DNA of 64,000 nucleotides from Anaerocolumna sp. AGMB13020 (GTDB lineage Bacteria > Bacillota > Clostridia > Lachnospirales > Lachnospiraceae), in contig NZ_CP136910.1 in NCBI RefSeq assembly GCF_033100115.1, forward strand, positions 3,496,001 through 3,560,000, given 5' to 3'. The notes beneath the pieces were generated by a model. That model saw nothing but the letters and a program-made list of their open reading frames with translations, was not told where the DNA came from and did not search any database. The position numbers were made by a program, and so were the translations under genes. Shown piece after piece: positions 19,995 to 29,977 of the stretch (position 1 is the stretch's first letter; every line of letters begins with the position of its first letter).

Positions 19995-20591
19995 ATGGCA
20001 AGAGACATGGGTCCTGTATTAAAAAAATGTAGAACACTCGGACTTGAACCGTCTGTTTTAGGAATTGATAAGAAGTCCAACAGAACTTCTTCCAGAGCAG
20101 GAAAAAAGGTTAGTGAATACGGTACACAGTTAAGGGAAAAACAGAAAGCTAAGTTTATCTATGGCGTTCTGGAGAAACCTTTCAGAAATAATTTTGATAA
20201 AGCAAAGAAAATGAAAATCGGTACTACCGGTGAGAATCTGATGATTCTTCTTGAGCTCAGACTGGATAACGTAGTTTTCCGTTTAGGCTTTGGCAGAACC
20301 AGAAGCGAAGCAAGACAGATTGTTGACCACAAGCACGTTTTAGTTAATGGCAAGTGCATCAACATTCCTTCCTATTCAGTAAAAGCAGGAGACGTTATTG
20401 AAATCAAAGAGAAATTCAAGAGCGCTCAAAGATATAAAGATGTTTTAGAAGTAACAGCTGGCAGACTTGTTCCAGCATGGCTTGAAGCAGATCAAGAGTC
20501 CCTTAAAGGAACTGTAAAAGAACTGCCTTCAAGAGATCAAATTGATGTTCCGGTAAATGAAGTGCTTATCGTCGAGTTGTATTCTAAGTAA
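19995..20591 (+). CDS. rpsD: 30S ribosomal protein S4, zinc-free form
   Basis: 198 residues. S4 nucleates 30S assembly. The N-terminal zinc knuckle of C+ forms is absent: only one Cys (KKCRTLG) remains where four would be expected. The C-terminal half holds the S4 RNA-binding fold ([26 protein letters not shown]). Confidence 0.98.
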   Translation: MARDMGPVLKKCRTLGLEPSVLGIDKKSNRTSSRAGKKVSEYGTQLREKQKAKFIYGVLEKPFRNNFDKAKKMKIGTTGENLMILLELRLDNVVFRLGFGRTRSEARQIVDHKHVLVNGKCINIPSYSVKAGDVIEIKEKFKSAQRYKDVLEVTAGRLVPAWLEADQESLKGTVKELPSRDQIDVPVNEVLIVELYSK

Positions 20592-20632
20592 TCATTAATC
20601 GTATCATAATAACCCAAAAGGAGGGTCCTATT

Positions 20633-21592
20633 GTGTTTGATTTTGAGAAACCAAAAATTGAAATTGCAGAAATTTCTGAAGATAAAAAATTTGGACGTTT
20701 TGTAGTAGAACCTTTGGAACGAGGATACGGTACAACCTTGGGCAATTCTTTACGTAGAATTATGCTTTCATCCTTACCCGGAGCTGCAGTAAGTCAAGTT
20801 AAGATTGATGGTGTAGTTCACGAGTTCAGTGCAATTCCAGGTGTAAAAGAAGACGTTACTGAAATCATCATGAACTTAAAAAGCCTTGCAATCAAAAATA
20901 CCAGTGAGACAAATGAGCCTAAAACGGCATACATTGAATTCGAAGGAGAAGGTATCGTAACAGCAGGAGATATCCAGGCTGATCCCGATATAGAAGTATT
21001 AAATCCTGAGCTGGTGCTTGCAACTCTGAATGGTGGCAATGACAGCAAGCTGTATATGGAAATTACCATAACAAAAGGTAGAGGATATATTAGTGCAGAT
21101 AAGAACAAAAATGACGATCTGCCTATCGGTGTAATCCCTATTGATTCCATCTACACTCCTGTTGAGCGTGTTAACTTAAGCGTTGAGAATACCCGTGTTG
21201 GACAGATTACTGACTTTGATAAGCTTACACTTGATGTATTTACCAATGGAACTTTAGCTCCCGATGAAGCTGTCAGCTTAGCTGCCAAGGTTCTGAGCGA
21301 GCATCTGAACTCATTTATCGATTTATCTGAAAATGCCAAGACTGCAGAGATCATGGTTGAAAAAGAAGATAATGAGAAAGAGAAAGTTCTTGAAATGAAT
21401 ATCGACGAACTGGAGTTATCCGTTCGCTCTTATAATTGTCTTAAGAGAGCCGGCATTAATACGGTTGAAGAATTAACGAATAAAACTTCTGAAGATATGA
21501 TGAAGGTAAGAAACCTTGGTCGTAAGTCCTTAGAGGAAGTGCTTGCAAAACTGAAAGAGCTTGGCTTATCACTTAATGTAAGTGATGAGTAG
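20633..21592 (+). CDS. rpoA: DNA-directed RNA polymerase subunit alpha
   Basis: 319 residues from GTG. The N-terminal dimerisation domain has [25 protein letters not shown]. The C-terminal domain (about 250-310) has the helix-hairpin-helix DNA/UP-element contact region [20 protein letters not shown] and [12 protein letters not shown] short acidic linker (EKEDNEKEK) joins them. Confidence 0.98.
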   Translation: MFDFEKPKIEIAEISEDKKFGRFVVEPLERGYGTTLGNSLRRIMLSSLPGAAVSQVKIDGVVHEFSAIPGVKEDVTEIIMNLKSLAIKNTSETNEPKTAYIEFEGEGIVTAGDIQADPDIEVLNPELVLATLNGGNDSKLYMEITITKGRGYISADKNKNDDLPIGVIPIDSIYTPVERVNLSVENTRVGQITDFDKLTLDVFTNGTLAPDEAVSLAAKVLSEHLNSFIDLSENAKTAEIMVEKEDNEKEKVLEMNIDELELSVRSYNCLKRAGINTVEELTNKTSEDMMKVRNLGRKSLEEVLAKLKELGLSLNVSDE

Positions 21593-21617
21593 GTATTAAG
21601 ATAAAGGAGGGAAACAA

Positions 21618-22154
21618 ATGGCAGCCTATAGAAAACTTGGAAGAACATCCGATCAGAGAAAGGCATTGCTGAGAAGTCAGGTTACCAGCCTGTTATATCA
21701 CGGCAAGATCAGGACAACTGAAGCCAAAGCAAAAGAAATCCGTAAAATTGCTGAGAGCATTATCGCATTAGCTGTAAAAGAGAAAGATAATTTCGAAACA
21801 GTTACAGTAAAAGCTAAAGTTGCCCGTAAAGATAAAGAAGGTAAAACTGTTAAAGAAGTTATAAACGGAAAGAAAGTTACTGTATTTGATGAAGTTGACA
21901 AAACTATCACAAAAGACAGCGCATCCCGTCTTCATGCTAGAAGACAGATGTTAAAGCAGCTGTATACAGTTAAAGAAGTTCCCACAGAAGCAGCTGGTAG
22001 AAAGAGAAATACAAAGACTGTAGATGTGACAGACAAACTTTTCGAGGAAATTGCTCCTAAGTATGTAAACCGTAACGGTGGCTATACAAGAATCATCAAA
22101 ATTGGCCAGCGTAAAGGTGATGCAGCGATGGAAGTTCTTATCGAGTTAGTTTAA
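21618..22154 (+). CDS. rplQ: 50S ribosomal protein L17, enlarged
   Basis: 178 residues; most bacterial L17 have about 120. The core [26 protein letters not shown] and C-terminal [26 protein letters not shown] are canonical. Roughly 50 extra residues lie in the middle (about 60-110), rich in Lys/Val (KARVARKD-type, [16 protein letters not shown]). Similar insertions are known in clostridial L17. Last gene of the cluster. Confidence 0.97.
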   Translation: MAAYRKLGRTSDQRKALLRSQVTSLLYHGKIRTTEAKAKEIRKIAESIIALAVKEKDNFETVTVKAKVARKDKEGKTVKEVINGKKVTVFDEVDKTITKDSASRLHARRQMLKQLYTVKEVPTEAAGRKRNTKTVDVTDKLFEEIAPKYVNRNGGYTRIIKIGQRKGDAAMEVLIELV

Positions 22155-22171
22155 TTATAACACTGCAATAG

Positions 22172-22217
22172 AAAAAGGCAGAAGCACTTAATGTATGTTA
22201 AGTTGCTTCTGCCTTTT
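22172..22217. terminator. Bidirectional terminator between rplQ and lepB
   Basis: AAAAGGCAGAAGCACTTAA pairs with TTAAGTTGCTTCTGCCTTTT; A-run on the left and T-run on the right allow it to end both the ribosomal operon and the convergent lepB gene. Confidence 0.92.
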
Positions 22218-22244
22218 GTGATAGCTGTTAAAGTGATAGCTACT

Positions 22245-22847
22245 CTATTTAAGTATTTTAGGTACAGGGTAATAACGGAACTCCGCTTTGCCGATAATTT
22301 CGTCTTTGGTGGCAAAGGTGTTCTCCCAGAATCTGGAGTCCAGAGAATCATTGCGGTTATCACCCATAAGGAAATAGGAATCCTCCGGTACCGTATAAGG
22401 ACCATAGTCTCCAACAGGTGTCTCCTTTAAGTAATTCTCCTCTAAGGGAGTGGTACTGCCGTTGATATAGACCTTTCCGTCCTTAATATCAATTGTTTCA
22501 CCGGGTAACCCAATTATACGCTTTAAATACTGCTGAGTCTCGTCATCGGGAAAATCAAAGACTATGATGTCACCACGTTTGGGTTCACCAAAAGTATAAG
22601 CTAACCGAAAAGCGATAATACGGTCACCAATTTTAATGGTGTTTTCCATGGAACCGGTAGGTACTTCTGCACTGACAACCACATACCGATTTAACACAAA
22701 AGATAGAGCTAAGGCACAGGCAATAAGTACAATCCAACTAAGGATCTCTTTTTTGACTGAAAATTTCCCGTTATTATTATCTCCAGTATTACTATCTTTT
22801 TCGGTGGAAGTATCTAAGCCTTCCTCATTTTGCTTGAAGTCTTCCAT
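22245..22847 (-). CDS. lepB: Type I signal peptidase
   Basis: 200 residues with one N-terminal membrane anchor (about 32-52). The catalytic Ser is in VPTGSMENTI and the general-base Lys is in YLKRIIGLPGE. The GDNRNDSLDSRFW box follows. It removes signal peptides from Sec and Tat substrates at the outer face of the membrane. It sits convergent to rplQ, splitting the usual rplQ-ecfA neighbourhood. Confidence 0.95.
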   Translation of the reverse strand: MEDFKQNEEGLDTSTEKDSNTGDNNNGKFSVKKEILSWIVLIACALALSFVLNRYVVVSAEVPTGSMENTIKIGDRIIAFRLAYTFGEPKRGDIIVFDFPDDETQQYLKRIIGLPGETIDIKDGKVYINGSTTPLEENYLKETPVGDYGPYTVPEDSYFLMGDNRNDSLDSRFWENTFATKDEIIGKAEFRYYPVPKILK

Positions 22848-23852
22848 ATAATCCTCATTTCATATCAAATTATTTGTAAAGTACGTTTACCATTGTAACA
22901 TAATTGGAAATGTTAAACAAGAACTACAAATCGAACAAATCTTACAATTAAATTAACATTTGTGTATACAACTTATTTTGGGATTTTACTGGATCAAAAA
23001 TACGTTGCAAATGTGGGAATAATAATTTACAATGTAAAAAGTATTGACAGTAGTAATGACAGCTGTGATAGAAAGTAAAATAAGAAAATATTGCAGATGA
23101 GGTTAAACTACAATAAATGACTACATAATAAGAGCAATGGGATGAAAAGCTTATATGAAAGCCTTCAAGTTAAAAATCTATATATAAGATGTTAAAAGCC
23201 TCTGAGTTAGAAATTAAGTATAAGATGTTTCAAGTTAAAAATTATATATAAGATGTTAAAGGTTATCAAATTAGAAATTTAATATAAAATGTTTAAAGCT
23301 ATCAGGATAGAAATTTAATGTAGGATGTTTAAAGCTATCAAGTTAGAAATTTAATATAAGATGTTTAAAGCTATCAAGTTAGAAATTTAATATAAGATGT
23401 TTAAAGCTATCAAGTTAGAAATTTAATATAAGATGTTTAAAGCTATCAAGTTAGAAATTTAATGTAGGATGTTTAAAGCTATCAAGTTATAAATTTATAT
23501 AAAAGATTTAAAGCCTTCAAGTTAAAAAATATATAAGATGTTGAAAGCTTTCAATGATAAGCTTATATGTGAAAATTCAAAGTATTAACATAAAAGATAG
23601 ATAAGGCTTTTGCAAATAAATATGGAAATACTAAGTTTTTGACATAAAGGTATGTATTAATTCTTTAGACAGAAGGAATTAATACAAGGTAAATTAATAG
23701 TGGGTTTTATAGTTTTATAGTGTTCTCCTTTTGAGTAATCCTGAGAAAAACTTATTAAATACCCATACATGAAGTTGATTTACGAAAAGAATGTTTTAAT
23801 TACGCTTAACAAATCTTTAATCTGTGATTGAAGATTCAGGAAAGAGGTTATT
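22848..23852. other. 1-kb non-coding AT-rich region between lepB and ecfA1
   Basis: No credible gene. It holds the 36-bp tandem repeat described separately and flanking copies of AAGCTTATATG (near 23148 and 23557). The inverted repeat TATTAATTC...GAATTAATA lies near 23655-23685. Confidence 0.7.
23157..23580. repeat. 36-bp minisatellite
   Basis: Copies of AAAGCTATCAAGTTAGAAAT start at 23295, 23331, 23367, 23403, 23439 and 23475, exactly 36 bases apart. More diverged units lie on both sides (periods 34-37). The unit ends in ATATAAGATGTTT. Every unit contains stop codons in frame (GAAATTTAA), so it is not coding. Central units are nearly identical and outer ones degenerate, as expected for a slippage-grown array. 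Confidence 0.9.
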
Positions 23853-24710
23853 ATGGAAATGGTTAAAACAGAAGGTTTGATTTTTGAATATATCAGACGA
23901 AATGATGAAGGTGAAGTTGAGTCTATAAACCGAGCCGTTGACAACGTGAATTTAGGAATAAAAAAAGGTGATTTTGTAGCGATTCTGGGACATAACGGTT
24001 CTGGCAAATCCACTCTTGCAAAGCATATGAATGCGATACTTACACCTACTGAAGGTGTTATGTGGGTAGGCGGTATTAATACAAGAGAAGAAGAACAGCT
24101 TTGGGATATCAGGCAGAACGCAGGTATGGTGTTTCAGAATCCGGATAACCAGATTATTGGTACCGTTGTAGAAGAGGATGTTGGTTTTGGAGCAGAGAAT
24201 CTTGGGGTACCCACAGAGGAAATCTGGGAAAGAGTTGAGAAGAGTCTGAAAGCAGTAGGGATGTTGGATTATCGAAAGCATTCGCCTAATAAGCTGTCAG
24301 GGGGGCAAAAACAGAGAGTTGCCATTGCAGGTGTCATGGCTATGAAGCCACAATGCATTGTTCTTGATGAACCTACAGCCATGCTTGATCCCATGGGACG
24401 CAAGGAAGTTATTGAGACGGTAATGGAATTAAATAAGAAAGAAAAAGTAACGGTAATCCTGATAACACATTATATGGAAGAAGTTATCAATGCCGATAAA
24501 GTCTTTGTAATGGATAAAGGCAAAGTTGTAATGGAAGGCACACCAAGAGAGATTTTTAAAGAGGTAGACGAATTAAAGAAATACCGATTGGATGTTCCCC
24601 AGGTGACTGAATTAAGCCATGAACTAAGGAAAAAGGGTCTTGCTGTACCGGAAGGTATACTGACAGTAGAAGAGCTGGTCAAGGTATTAACCTCCCTTCC
24701 AAAGAAATAG
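23853..24710 (+). CDS. ecfA1: ECF transporter ATPase A1
   Basis: 285 residues. One of two ATPases that power group II ECF vitamin and metal transporters. Walker [10 protein letters not shown], signature LSGGQKQR, Walker [13 protein letters not shown] and the switch His (LITHYMEE). It forms a heterodimer with the next gene and binds the coupling protein EcfT; substrate-specific S components are encoded elsewhere. Confidence 0.95.
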   Translation: MEMVKTEGLIFEYIRRNDEGEVESINRAVDNVNLGIKKGDFVAILGHNGSGKSTLAKHMNAILTPTEGVMWVGGINTREEEQLWDIRQNAGMVFQNPDNQIIGTVVEEDVGFGAENLGVPTEEIWERVEKSLKAVGMLDYRKHSPNKLSGGQKQRVAIAGVMAMKPQCIVLDEPTAMLDPMGRKEVIETVMELNKKEKVTVILITHYMEEVINADKVFVMDKGKVVMEGTPREIFKEVDELKKYRLDVPQVTELSHELRKKGLAVPEGILTVEELVKVLTSLPKK

Positions 24711-24739
24711 ACCTGTGCAGACGCAGAAAAGAGGTAGTT

Positions 24740-25588
24740 ATGCCAATAATAATAGATAATTTACAATATGTGTACAGCCCTCAGACAGCATATGAAAAGC
24801 AGGCGCTAAAGGATGTCAGTCTGGTTATAAATGACGGAGAATTTATTGGACTAATCGGACATACAGGTTCTGGTAAATCTACTCTGATACAGCATTTAAA
24901 TGGACTTCTAAAAGCTACAGCAGGTAAAATATATTTCAATGGCCAGGATATTTATGAAAAAGATTACAATATGAAATACTTAAGGAGTAAGGTTGGATTG
25001 GTATTTCAATATCCTGAGCACCAGCTATTTGAGACAACCGTTTATAAGGATGTAAGTTTTGGGCCGAAGAATTTGGGACTGGAGCAGGTCGAAATTGATT
25101 TAAGAACCTATGAAGCCATTAAGATGGTTGGTCTTGGAGAGGATATGATAGATGCCTCACCTTTTGAACTATCAGGCGGACAAAAGCGAAGAGTAGCCAT
25201 AGCCGGCGTATTGGCCATGAAACCGGAAGTGCTCATTTTGGATGAACCAACCGCAGGTTTAGACCCGAAAGGCAGGGATGAGATACTGGAGCAGATTAAT
25301 AAGCTTCATAAAGAAAGTGGAATAACAATTATTTTAGTGTCTCACAGCATGGAAGATGTGGCGAAATACGCAGACAGGCTGATTGTGATGAACAAAGCCG
25401 CTGTAGCATTCAACGACACACCTCACAAGGTATTTGAGCATTATAAGGAATTGGAGGCAATGGGACTTGCGGCTCCTCAGGTAACTTATGTGATGCATGA
25501 ATTAAAGAGCAGAGGTATTCCTGTAAAAACAGACGCTACAACGGTGGAAGAAGCTGCAGGAGAAATACTGAAAGCGTTAAAGCAATAA
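24740..25588 (+). CDS. ecfA2: ECF transporter ATPase A2
   Basis: 282 residues. Walker A GHTGSGKST, Q-loop VFQYPEHQLF, signature LSGGQKRR, Walker B VLILDEPTAGLD, switch His (VSHSMEDV). Starts 29 bases after ecfA1 in the order conserved in Bacillus and Clostridium. Confidence 0.95.
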   Translation: MPIIIDNLQYVYSPQTAYEKQALKDVSLVINDGEFIGLIGHTGSGKSTLIQHLNGLLKATAGKIYFNGQDIYEKDYNMKYLRSKVGLVFQYPEHQLFETTVYKDVSFGPKNLGLEQVEIDLRTYEAIKMVGLGEDMIDASPFELSGGQKRRVAIAGVLAMKPEVLILDEPTAGLDPKGRDEILEQINKLHKESGITIILVSHSMEDVAKYADRLIVMNKAAVAFNDTPHKVFEHYKELEAMGLAAPQVTYVMHELKSRGIPVKTDATTVEEAAGEILKALKQ

Positions 25589-25703
25589 ATAAGGATACTG
25601 AAAGAAAATATCAGTAATTAGGAAAGGAATGCCACAGGCTGATCTCACAGCCTTAAAAGGTGGCAGTACCGCAGTTTCTCTGCGGTATGCAATGGGTGTA
25701 AAA

Positions 25704-26543
25704 ATGATTCGAGACATAACAATCGGACAATATTACCCGGCAGATTCGCTGCTTCATAAGCTGGATCCCAGGGTAAAATTAGTGGGAACCATCGTTTACA
25801 TCATCTCACTGTTTGTAATCGATTCCTATATCGGCTATGTGATAGCAGCTGCGGCTCTTTTTGCTGTAATCAAGTTATCGAAGGTTCCGGTAAAGTTCAT
25901 ATTAAGAGGCTTAAAACCTATTATTGCCATCCTGCTGTTTACGTTGATCTTCAACCTGCTGTTTACGCAGGGCGATTCCGTTTTCAGGTTTGGTATCATT
26001 AATATTACTAAGCAGGGCATCACGATATCGGTAACCATGGCAATCCGTTTAATTTTGCTAATTATGGGGTCTTCCTTAATGACCTTTACAACTACACCAA
26101 ATCATCTTACAGATGGCTTAGAGAGCCTTTTAAGCCCTTTAAAGAAGGTCAAGGCACCTGTCCATGAAATATCCATGATGATGTCCATCGCTTTAAGATT
26201 CATACCCATACTAATGGAGGAAACGGACAAGATCATGAAAGCGCAGACAGCCAGAGGAGCAGATTTTGAAAGTGGCGGTCTGATGAAGAAGGCAAAAGGC
26301 CTGATTCCATTATTAGTACCCTTATTCGTATCGGCATTCAGAAGAGCCAACGATCTTGCAATGGCCATGGAAGCCAGATGCTATAGGGGCGGGGAAGGCA
26401 GAACGAAAATGAAGCCGCTAAAGTACAGAGGAAGGGATATATTTTCCTATCTTGTTTTAATTTTATTTTTTGCGGTAATAATTGGACTCAATCATGTAGA
26501 TTTTACTGGTTTACTGAATGGTCTGCCTGGCTTTAAAAACTGA
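25704..26543 (+). CDS. ecfT: ECF transporter transmembrane coupling protein
   Basis: 279 residues and five to six membrane segments. It joins the ATPase dimer to exchangeable S components. The coupling helices show A-R-G motifs (AQTARGADF and AMEARCYRGGEGRT). The frame is open from 25629, but that extension carries an 8-bp hairpin (TACCGCAG at 25667, CTGCGGTA at 25680) and no family sequence. MIRDITIGQYYPADSLLH at 25704 matches the usual start. Confidence 0.92.
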   Translation: MIRDITIGQYYPADSLLHKLDPRVKLVGTIVYIISLFVIDSYIGYVIAAAALFAVIKLSKVPVKFILRGLKPIIAILLFTLIFNLLFTQGDSVFRFGIINITKQGITISVTMAIRLILLIMGSSLMTFTTTPNHLTDGLESLLSPLKKVKAPVHEISMMMSIALRFIPILMEETDKIMKAQTARGADFESGGLMKKAKGLIPLLVPLFVSAFRRANDLAMAMEARCYRGGEGRTKMKPLKYRGRDIFSYLVLILFFAVIIGLNHVDFTGLLNGLPGFKN

Positions 26544-26692
26544 TAATTCAGGAATTGGCAGATAACACATGAAATCAAAAGGTTTTAACCGTGCAATGCA
26601 AGTAGATAACGAAAAAAAGAATATATAATTGCATTACTGAATTACTTATGGAAGTACCGCACACTAAGAAAATGTGGTATGTAAGGGATATT

Positions 26693-27460
26693 ATGAAGAG
26701 AATAATGTTGGTAGTCGCCTATGATGGTACAAAGTACTGCGGGTGGCAGATACAGCCAAATGGTATAACAATAGAAGAGGTATTAAACAAAGCATTGTCA
26801 GAACTGCTAAAGGAACCTATTACAGTGATAGGAGCCAGCAGAACGGATTCCGGTGTGCATGCACTTGGAAATGTAGCCATCTTTGATACAGACACCAGAA
26901 TACCAGGTGATAAGATATCCTATGCCCTGAACCAGAGGTTACCGGTGGATGTCGTAATCAGAGAGTCAAAAGAGGTGGATGCAGATTTTCACCCAAGACG
27001 CTGCGTAAGTACTAAGACATACTGCTACCGAATCATGAACTCCAGGTTTCCGGTACCTACGGAAAGGCTTTATTCCTATTTTGTATATTACCCGCTAAAG
27101 GAAGAACTGATGACGGAAGCGGCCTCTTATCTTATTGGGGAACATGATTTTAAGAGTTTTTGTTCAACTGGATCCCATGTGACAGACACGACCAGGACTA
27201 TCTATGACATACAAATAGAACGCACTGGGGAAGCAATAACGATTCGAATAAAAGGCAATGGATTTCTTTATAATATGGTCAGGATCATAGCGGGAACATT
27301 AATAAAAGTTGGATTAGGAGCAATACCTGCCACAGAAGTCAGAGAGATTCTTATAAAAAAGGATAGAAGCTATGCAGGACCAAAAGCACCTGCCCAGGGT
27401 CTGACCTTGGAAAAAATAGAATACAGCAATAAATGTATTGACACGCCTGGTGAAATATAA
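26693..27460 (+). CDS. truA: tRNA pseudouridine(38-40) synthase
   Basis: 255 residues. Isomerises uridines 38-40 in the anticodon stem. Catalytic Asp in ASRTDSGVHALG, N-terminal VAYDGTKYCGWQIQPN, and C-terminal GNGFLYNMVRIIAGTL. Start at 26693 behind AAGGGA; the longer frame from 26648 adds unrelated residues. Confidence 0.96.
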   Translation: MKRIMLVVAYDGTKYCGWQIQPNGITIEEVLNKALSELLKEPITVIGASRTDSGVHALGNVAIFDTDTRIPGDKISYALNQRLPVDVVIRESKEVDADFHPRRCVSTKTYCYRIMNSRFPVPTERLYSYFVYYPLKEELMTEAASYLIGEHDFKSFCSTGSHVTDTTRTIYDIQIERTGEAITIRIKGNGFLYNMVRIIAGTLIKVGLGAIPATEVREILIKKDRSYAGPKAPAQGLTLEKIEYSNKCIDTPGEI

Positions 27461-27466
27461 TATAAT
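27438..27466 (+). promoter_or_regulatory. Promoter of rplM-rpsI
   Basis: TTGACA (27438-27443), 17 bases, TATAAT (27461-27466): a perfect consensus, overlapping the end of truA. Confidence 0.92.
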
Positions 27467-27477
27467 ATGGAGATGTG

Positions 27478-27520
27478 ACGTGAGAATACCAGAGCCAAGC
27501 CCCGGTACGGTATTTTAACA
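27478..27520 (+). promoter_or_regulatory. L13-type leader hairpin
   Basis: AATACC near 27485 pairs with GGTATT near 27510 around AGAGCCAAGCCCCGGTAC, a compact stem-loop in the rplM 5' leader. Firmicutes have an L13 leader family upstream of rplM; whether this folds to that consensus needs a covariance search. Confidence 0.5.
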
Positions 27521-27574
27521 TATATAACTATTAAAATGAATGAATATGATTGAAATTAACAAGGAGGTACTCCA

Positions 27575-28009
27575 ATGAAAAGCTTTATGGCAAGCGCATC
27601 AACCATTGAAAGAAAATGGTATGTTATAGATGCAACAGGACATACTTTAGGACGTCTTTCATCCGAAATCGCTAAAATCTTAAGAGGCAAGAACAAGCCT
27701 ACTTATACACCTTTCATTGACACCGGTGATAATGTAATCGTTGTTAATGCTGACAAGATTAAAGTAACCGGTAAGAAACTGGATCAGAAAATATACTACA
27801 ATCACTCCGACTACGTAGGTGGTATGAGAGAGACAACCTTAAGGGAATTAATGGCTAAAAAGCCTACCGACGCTATCAGCCTTGCAATAAAAGGCATGTT
27901 ACCTAAGGGACCGTTAGGAAGACAGATGATTACAAAATTACACGTATACGCTGGACCTGAGCACAACAATGCAGCTCAGAAACCAGAAGTATTAGAGATT
28001 AAATATTAA
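27575..28009 (+). CDS. rplM: 50S ribosomal protein L13
   Basis: 144 residues, [31 protein letters not shown], ending [13 protein letters not shown]. Early 23S assembly protein. AAGGAGGT precedes the ATG. Confidence 0.98.
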   Translation: MKSFMASASTIERKWYVIDATGHTLGRLSSEIAKILRGKNKPTYTPFIDTGDNVIVVNADKIKVTGKKLDQKIYYNHSDYVGGMRETTLRELMAKKPTDAISLAIKGMLPKGPLGRQMITKLHVYAGPEHNNAAQKPEVLEIKY

Positions 28010-28034
28010 TCCAGGTTGAAAGGAGGAAAAAACA

Positions 28035-28427
28035 TTGGCTAAAGCAAAATACTACGGAACCGGAAGAAGAAAAAGCAGTATTGCCAGAGTATATTTAGTA
28101 CCCGGTACTGGTAAAGTGACAATTAATAAGAGAGATATGGAAGAGTTTTTCGGACTTGAGACATTAAAGTTAATCGTTCGTCAGCCCCTTACTCTTACAG
28201 ATACAGTAGATAAATTTGATGTTATTGTTAACGTTCACGGAGGCGGTTTCACCGGTCAGGCTGGTGCAATTCGTCACGGAATCTCCAGAGCTTTATTAAA
28301 AGCAGATCTGGAATACCGTCCTGTATTAAAGAAAGCAGGATTCTTAACAAGAGATCCAAGAATGAAGGAAAGAAAGAAGTACGGTCTCAAAGCCGCACGT
28401 CGTGCTCCTCAGTTCTCAAAGAGATAA
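28035..28427 (+). CDS. rpsI: 30S ribosomal protein S9
   Basis: 130 residues from [24 protein letters not shown]; the C-terminal tail ends QFSKR, whose Lys-Arg touches P-site tRNA. AAAGGAGG precedes the start. The terminator behind it is the integration target of the mobile element. Confidence 0.98.
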   Translation: MAKAKYYGTGRRKSSIARVYLVPGTGKVTINKRDMEEFFGLETLKLIVRQPLTLTDTVDKFDVIVNVHGGGFTGQAGAIRHGISRALLKADLEYRPVLKKAGFLTRDPRMKERKKYGLKAARRAPQFSKR

Positions 28428-28441
28428 TAAGAACAATAATG

Positions 28442-28476
28442 AAAGCCTTGAAAACACAGTGTTTCAAGGCTTTTTT
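28442..28476 (+). terminator. rpsI terminator, overlapping the attachment site
   Basis: AAAGCCTTGAAAACAC and GTGTTTCAAGGCTTTTTT form the stem and T-run. The 3' arm from 28459 onward is the att core duplicated at 48962. Confidence 0.93.
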
Positions 28477-28482
28477 GATGCT
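28459..28482. repeat. attL core of the integrated element
   Basis: 24 bases (GTGTTTCAAGGCTTTTTT plus GATGCT) match 48962-48985 at 23 of 24 positions. The core lies in the 3' arm of the rpsI terminator, so insertion restores a working terminator. Confidence 0.85.
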
Positions 28483-28493
28483 ATAAATTATAC

Positions 28494-29952
28494 GGCTCTT
28501 TGTCAATAGTTGGGGTGGGATTCGTATGAATCCCGCTCCTTTCTTACGTTTAGAGCTGTTTCGATAGTTCATTCTACTGTATGCTGTTTTGGGCATGCAA
28601 AATAAGCCTCCATATCCCGACCATTTTTCCTATGATGTACAATGAAGTATCCGAGTACGGAACCGGTTAAAGTTTCGGATTCCATAAGAACTTCGTTTTA
28701 ATACTTTAATCTTATTGTTAAATCCTTCTGTGACACCGTTTGTAATGCCATATTTGAAGGCATTTAAGATTTCTTTTCTCCAAGACTGGAACGTTTTTGC
28801 ACATTTCTCGAATTCTTTAATACCGCATCCTCTTGCATTAGATATCCAATCATCGAATTCCTGCTGTTGCTTACGATAGGACTCCAGCTGGCTGATGTCA
28901 TAAAACCATTCTTTCATCATGTGCGCCAACCGTAGGTCATCACTATACTGGAGCATCAGATCACAGGCTTGTTTGTTCTCGTCTTTCAGCTTTCTATAGC
29001 GGGTCAAAATCAGCTTCCGGCTTCGTTTATAGTATTTTCGAAGAGAAGTCGGCATGGATTTTTGGAGCCGTTTACGAACATTTTCGATAGCCCATGTGAC
29101 CTGACGAATGAAATGATACTTGTCCACTATAATCTTTGCATTTGGAAAGAAGGTCCTGGCCAGCTCCACATAGGGAAGCCACATGTCACAGACAAAGAAC
29201 TTTACTTTCAGCCTTTCCTTTCTTGTAATGTTTCTCCAGTAATCAGCCAGATGGCTCTGAGTGCGGTCTGGAAGAATATCCAGAATCCGGTGTTTTTTAG
29301 GATCAACGAGGATACACTGATATTTCCCAGTAGAGGCATTGCCTTTAAATTCATCAATAGAAACAGCCTCAGGAAGTTTATCTGGGGGTGCATAATGGAT
29401 GGTATCCAAAAGTCTGCAGATTGTAGGGACGGAAACCCCGGTAAGGATTGAAACCTGCTTGAGAGAAAAAGTCTGCCGAAGGAGAGATATAACATAAAAA
29501 GCCAGTCTCCTTGTTCTGCGGTGATAGGTAGGAAGAAAAGAATAGTGTTCCAAAAATCGTTTTCCGCAGGAGGTACATAAATAACGTCGTTTTCTTAGAA
29601 CCAGAATGACGGTTTTACCTTGGAAAGGAGTGTCATTAATTTCCTGGATTCGATAGTCATGAACTCTTTTTGTTTTACAGCCACAACAAGGACAGGTCTG
29701 CTCAGAAGGTTTAGTTTCAATGAAAACCTTTAAAAAAGAATCTGCCTGAATCACTTTTTTTACAAAAACATCTTTCAAGTCTAAGAATGCCTTGCTATAA
29801 TTAGGGTACATCTATAAGAGGTCACCTCCGTTAACATTAAACTTTGGTCGGGATAATGCGTTTGGGAGGCTTCTTATAGATGTATTTTATTACAACTAAA
29901 AGAATGTTGGAAGTGTGCTTTTCAAGCACACCCCAACATTCAGTATAGAACC
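28494..29952 (-). mobile_element. Complete ISL3-family insertion sequence
   Basis: 1459 bp with imperfect ~24-bp terminal inverted repeats (left GGCTCTTTGTCAATAG then TTGGGGTG, right complement GGTTCTATACTGAATG then TTGGGGTG). It is flanked by identical 8-bp target duplications AATTATAC at 28486-28493 and 29953-29960. Eight-base duplications are usual for ISL3. One transposase gene is inside. Intact ends and duplications suggest a recent insertion, into the attL side of the element. Confidence 0.93.
28630..29811 (-). CDS. ISL3-family transposase
   Basis: 393 residues. N-terminal zinc-finger pairs CPCCGC and CTSCGKRF, a helix-turn-helix (LKQVSILTGVSVPTICRLLD) and the DDE domain. The domain includes SIDEFKG (first Asp), VCDMWLPY (second Asp), DKYHFIRQV and the final Glu in TNGVTEGFNNKIKVLKR. 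It is full length and uninterrupted, so probably active. Confidence 0.95.
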   Translation of the reverse strand: MYPNYSKAFLDLKDVFVKKVIQADSFLKVFIETKPSEQTCPCCGCKTKRVHDYRIQEINDTPFQGKTVILVLRKRRYLCTSCGKRFLEHYSFLPTYHRRTRRLAFYVISLLRQTFSLKQVSILTGVSVPTICRLLDTIHYAPPDKLPEAVSIDEFKGNASTGKYQCILVDPKKHRILDILPDRTQSHLADYWRNITRKERLKVKFFVCDMWLPYVELARTFFPNAKIIVDKYHFIRQVTWAIENVRKRLQKSMPTSLRKYYKRSRKLILTRYRKLKDENKQACDLMLQYSDDLRLAHMMKEWFYDISQLESYRKQQQEFDDWISNARGCGIKEFEKCAKTFQSWRKEILNAFKYGITNGVTEGFNNKIKVLKRSSYGIRNFNRFRTRILHCTS

Positions 29953-29977
29953 AATTATACATTTGTTGTGAGTTAAT

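Noticed and set aside
23157..23580. 36-bp repeats considered as a CRISPR array
   Set aside because: The copies are contiguous tandem units with no unique spacers between them and no cas genes nearby; it is a minisatellite.
25629..25703. Upstream start for ecfT
   Set aside because: The added residues match nothing in EcfT and the DNA there forms an 8-bp hairpin; the ribosome binding site is too close to that ATG.
28969..29451. 160-codon frame antisense to the ISL3 transposase
   Set aside because: Lies entirely inside the transposase gene; no ribosome binding site or family match.
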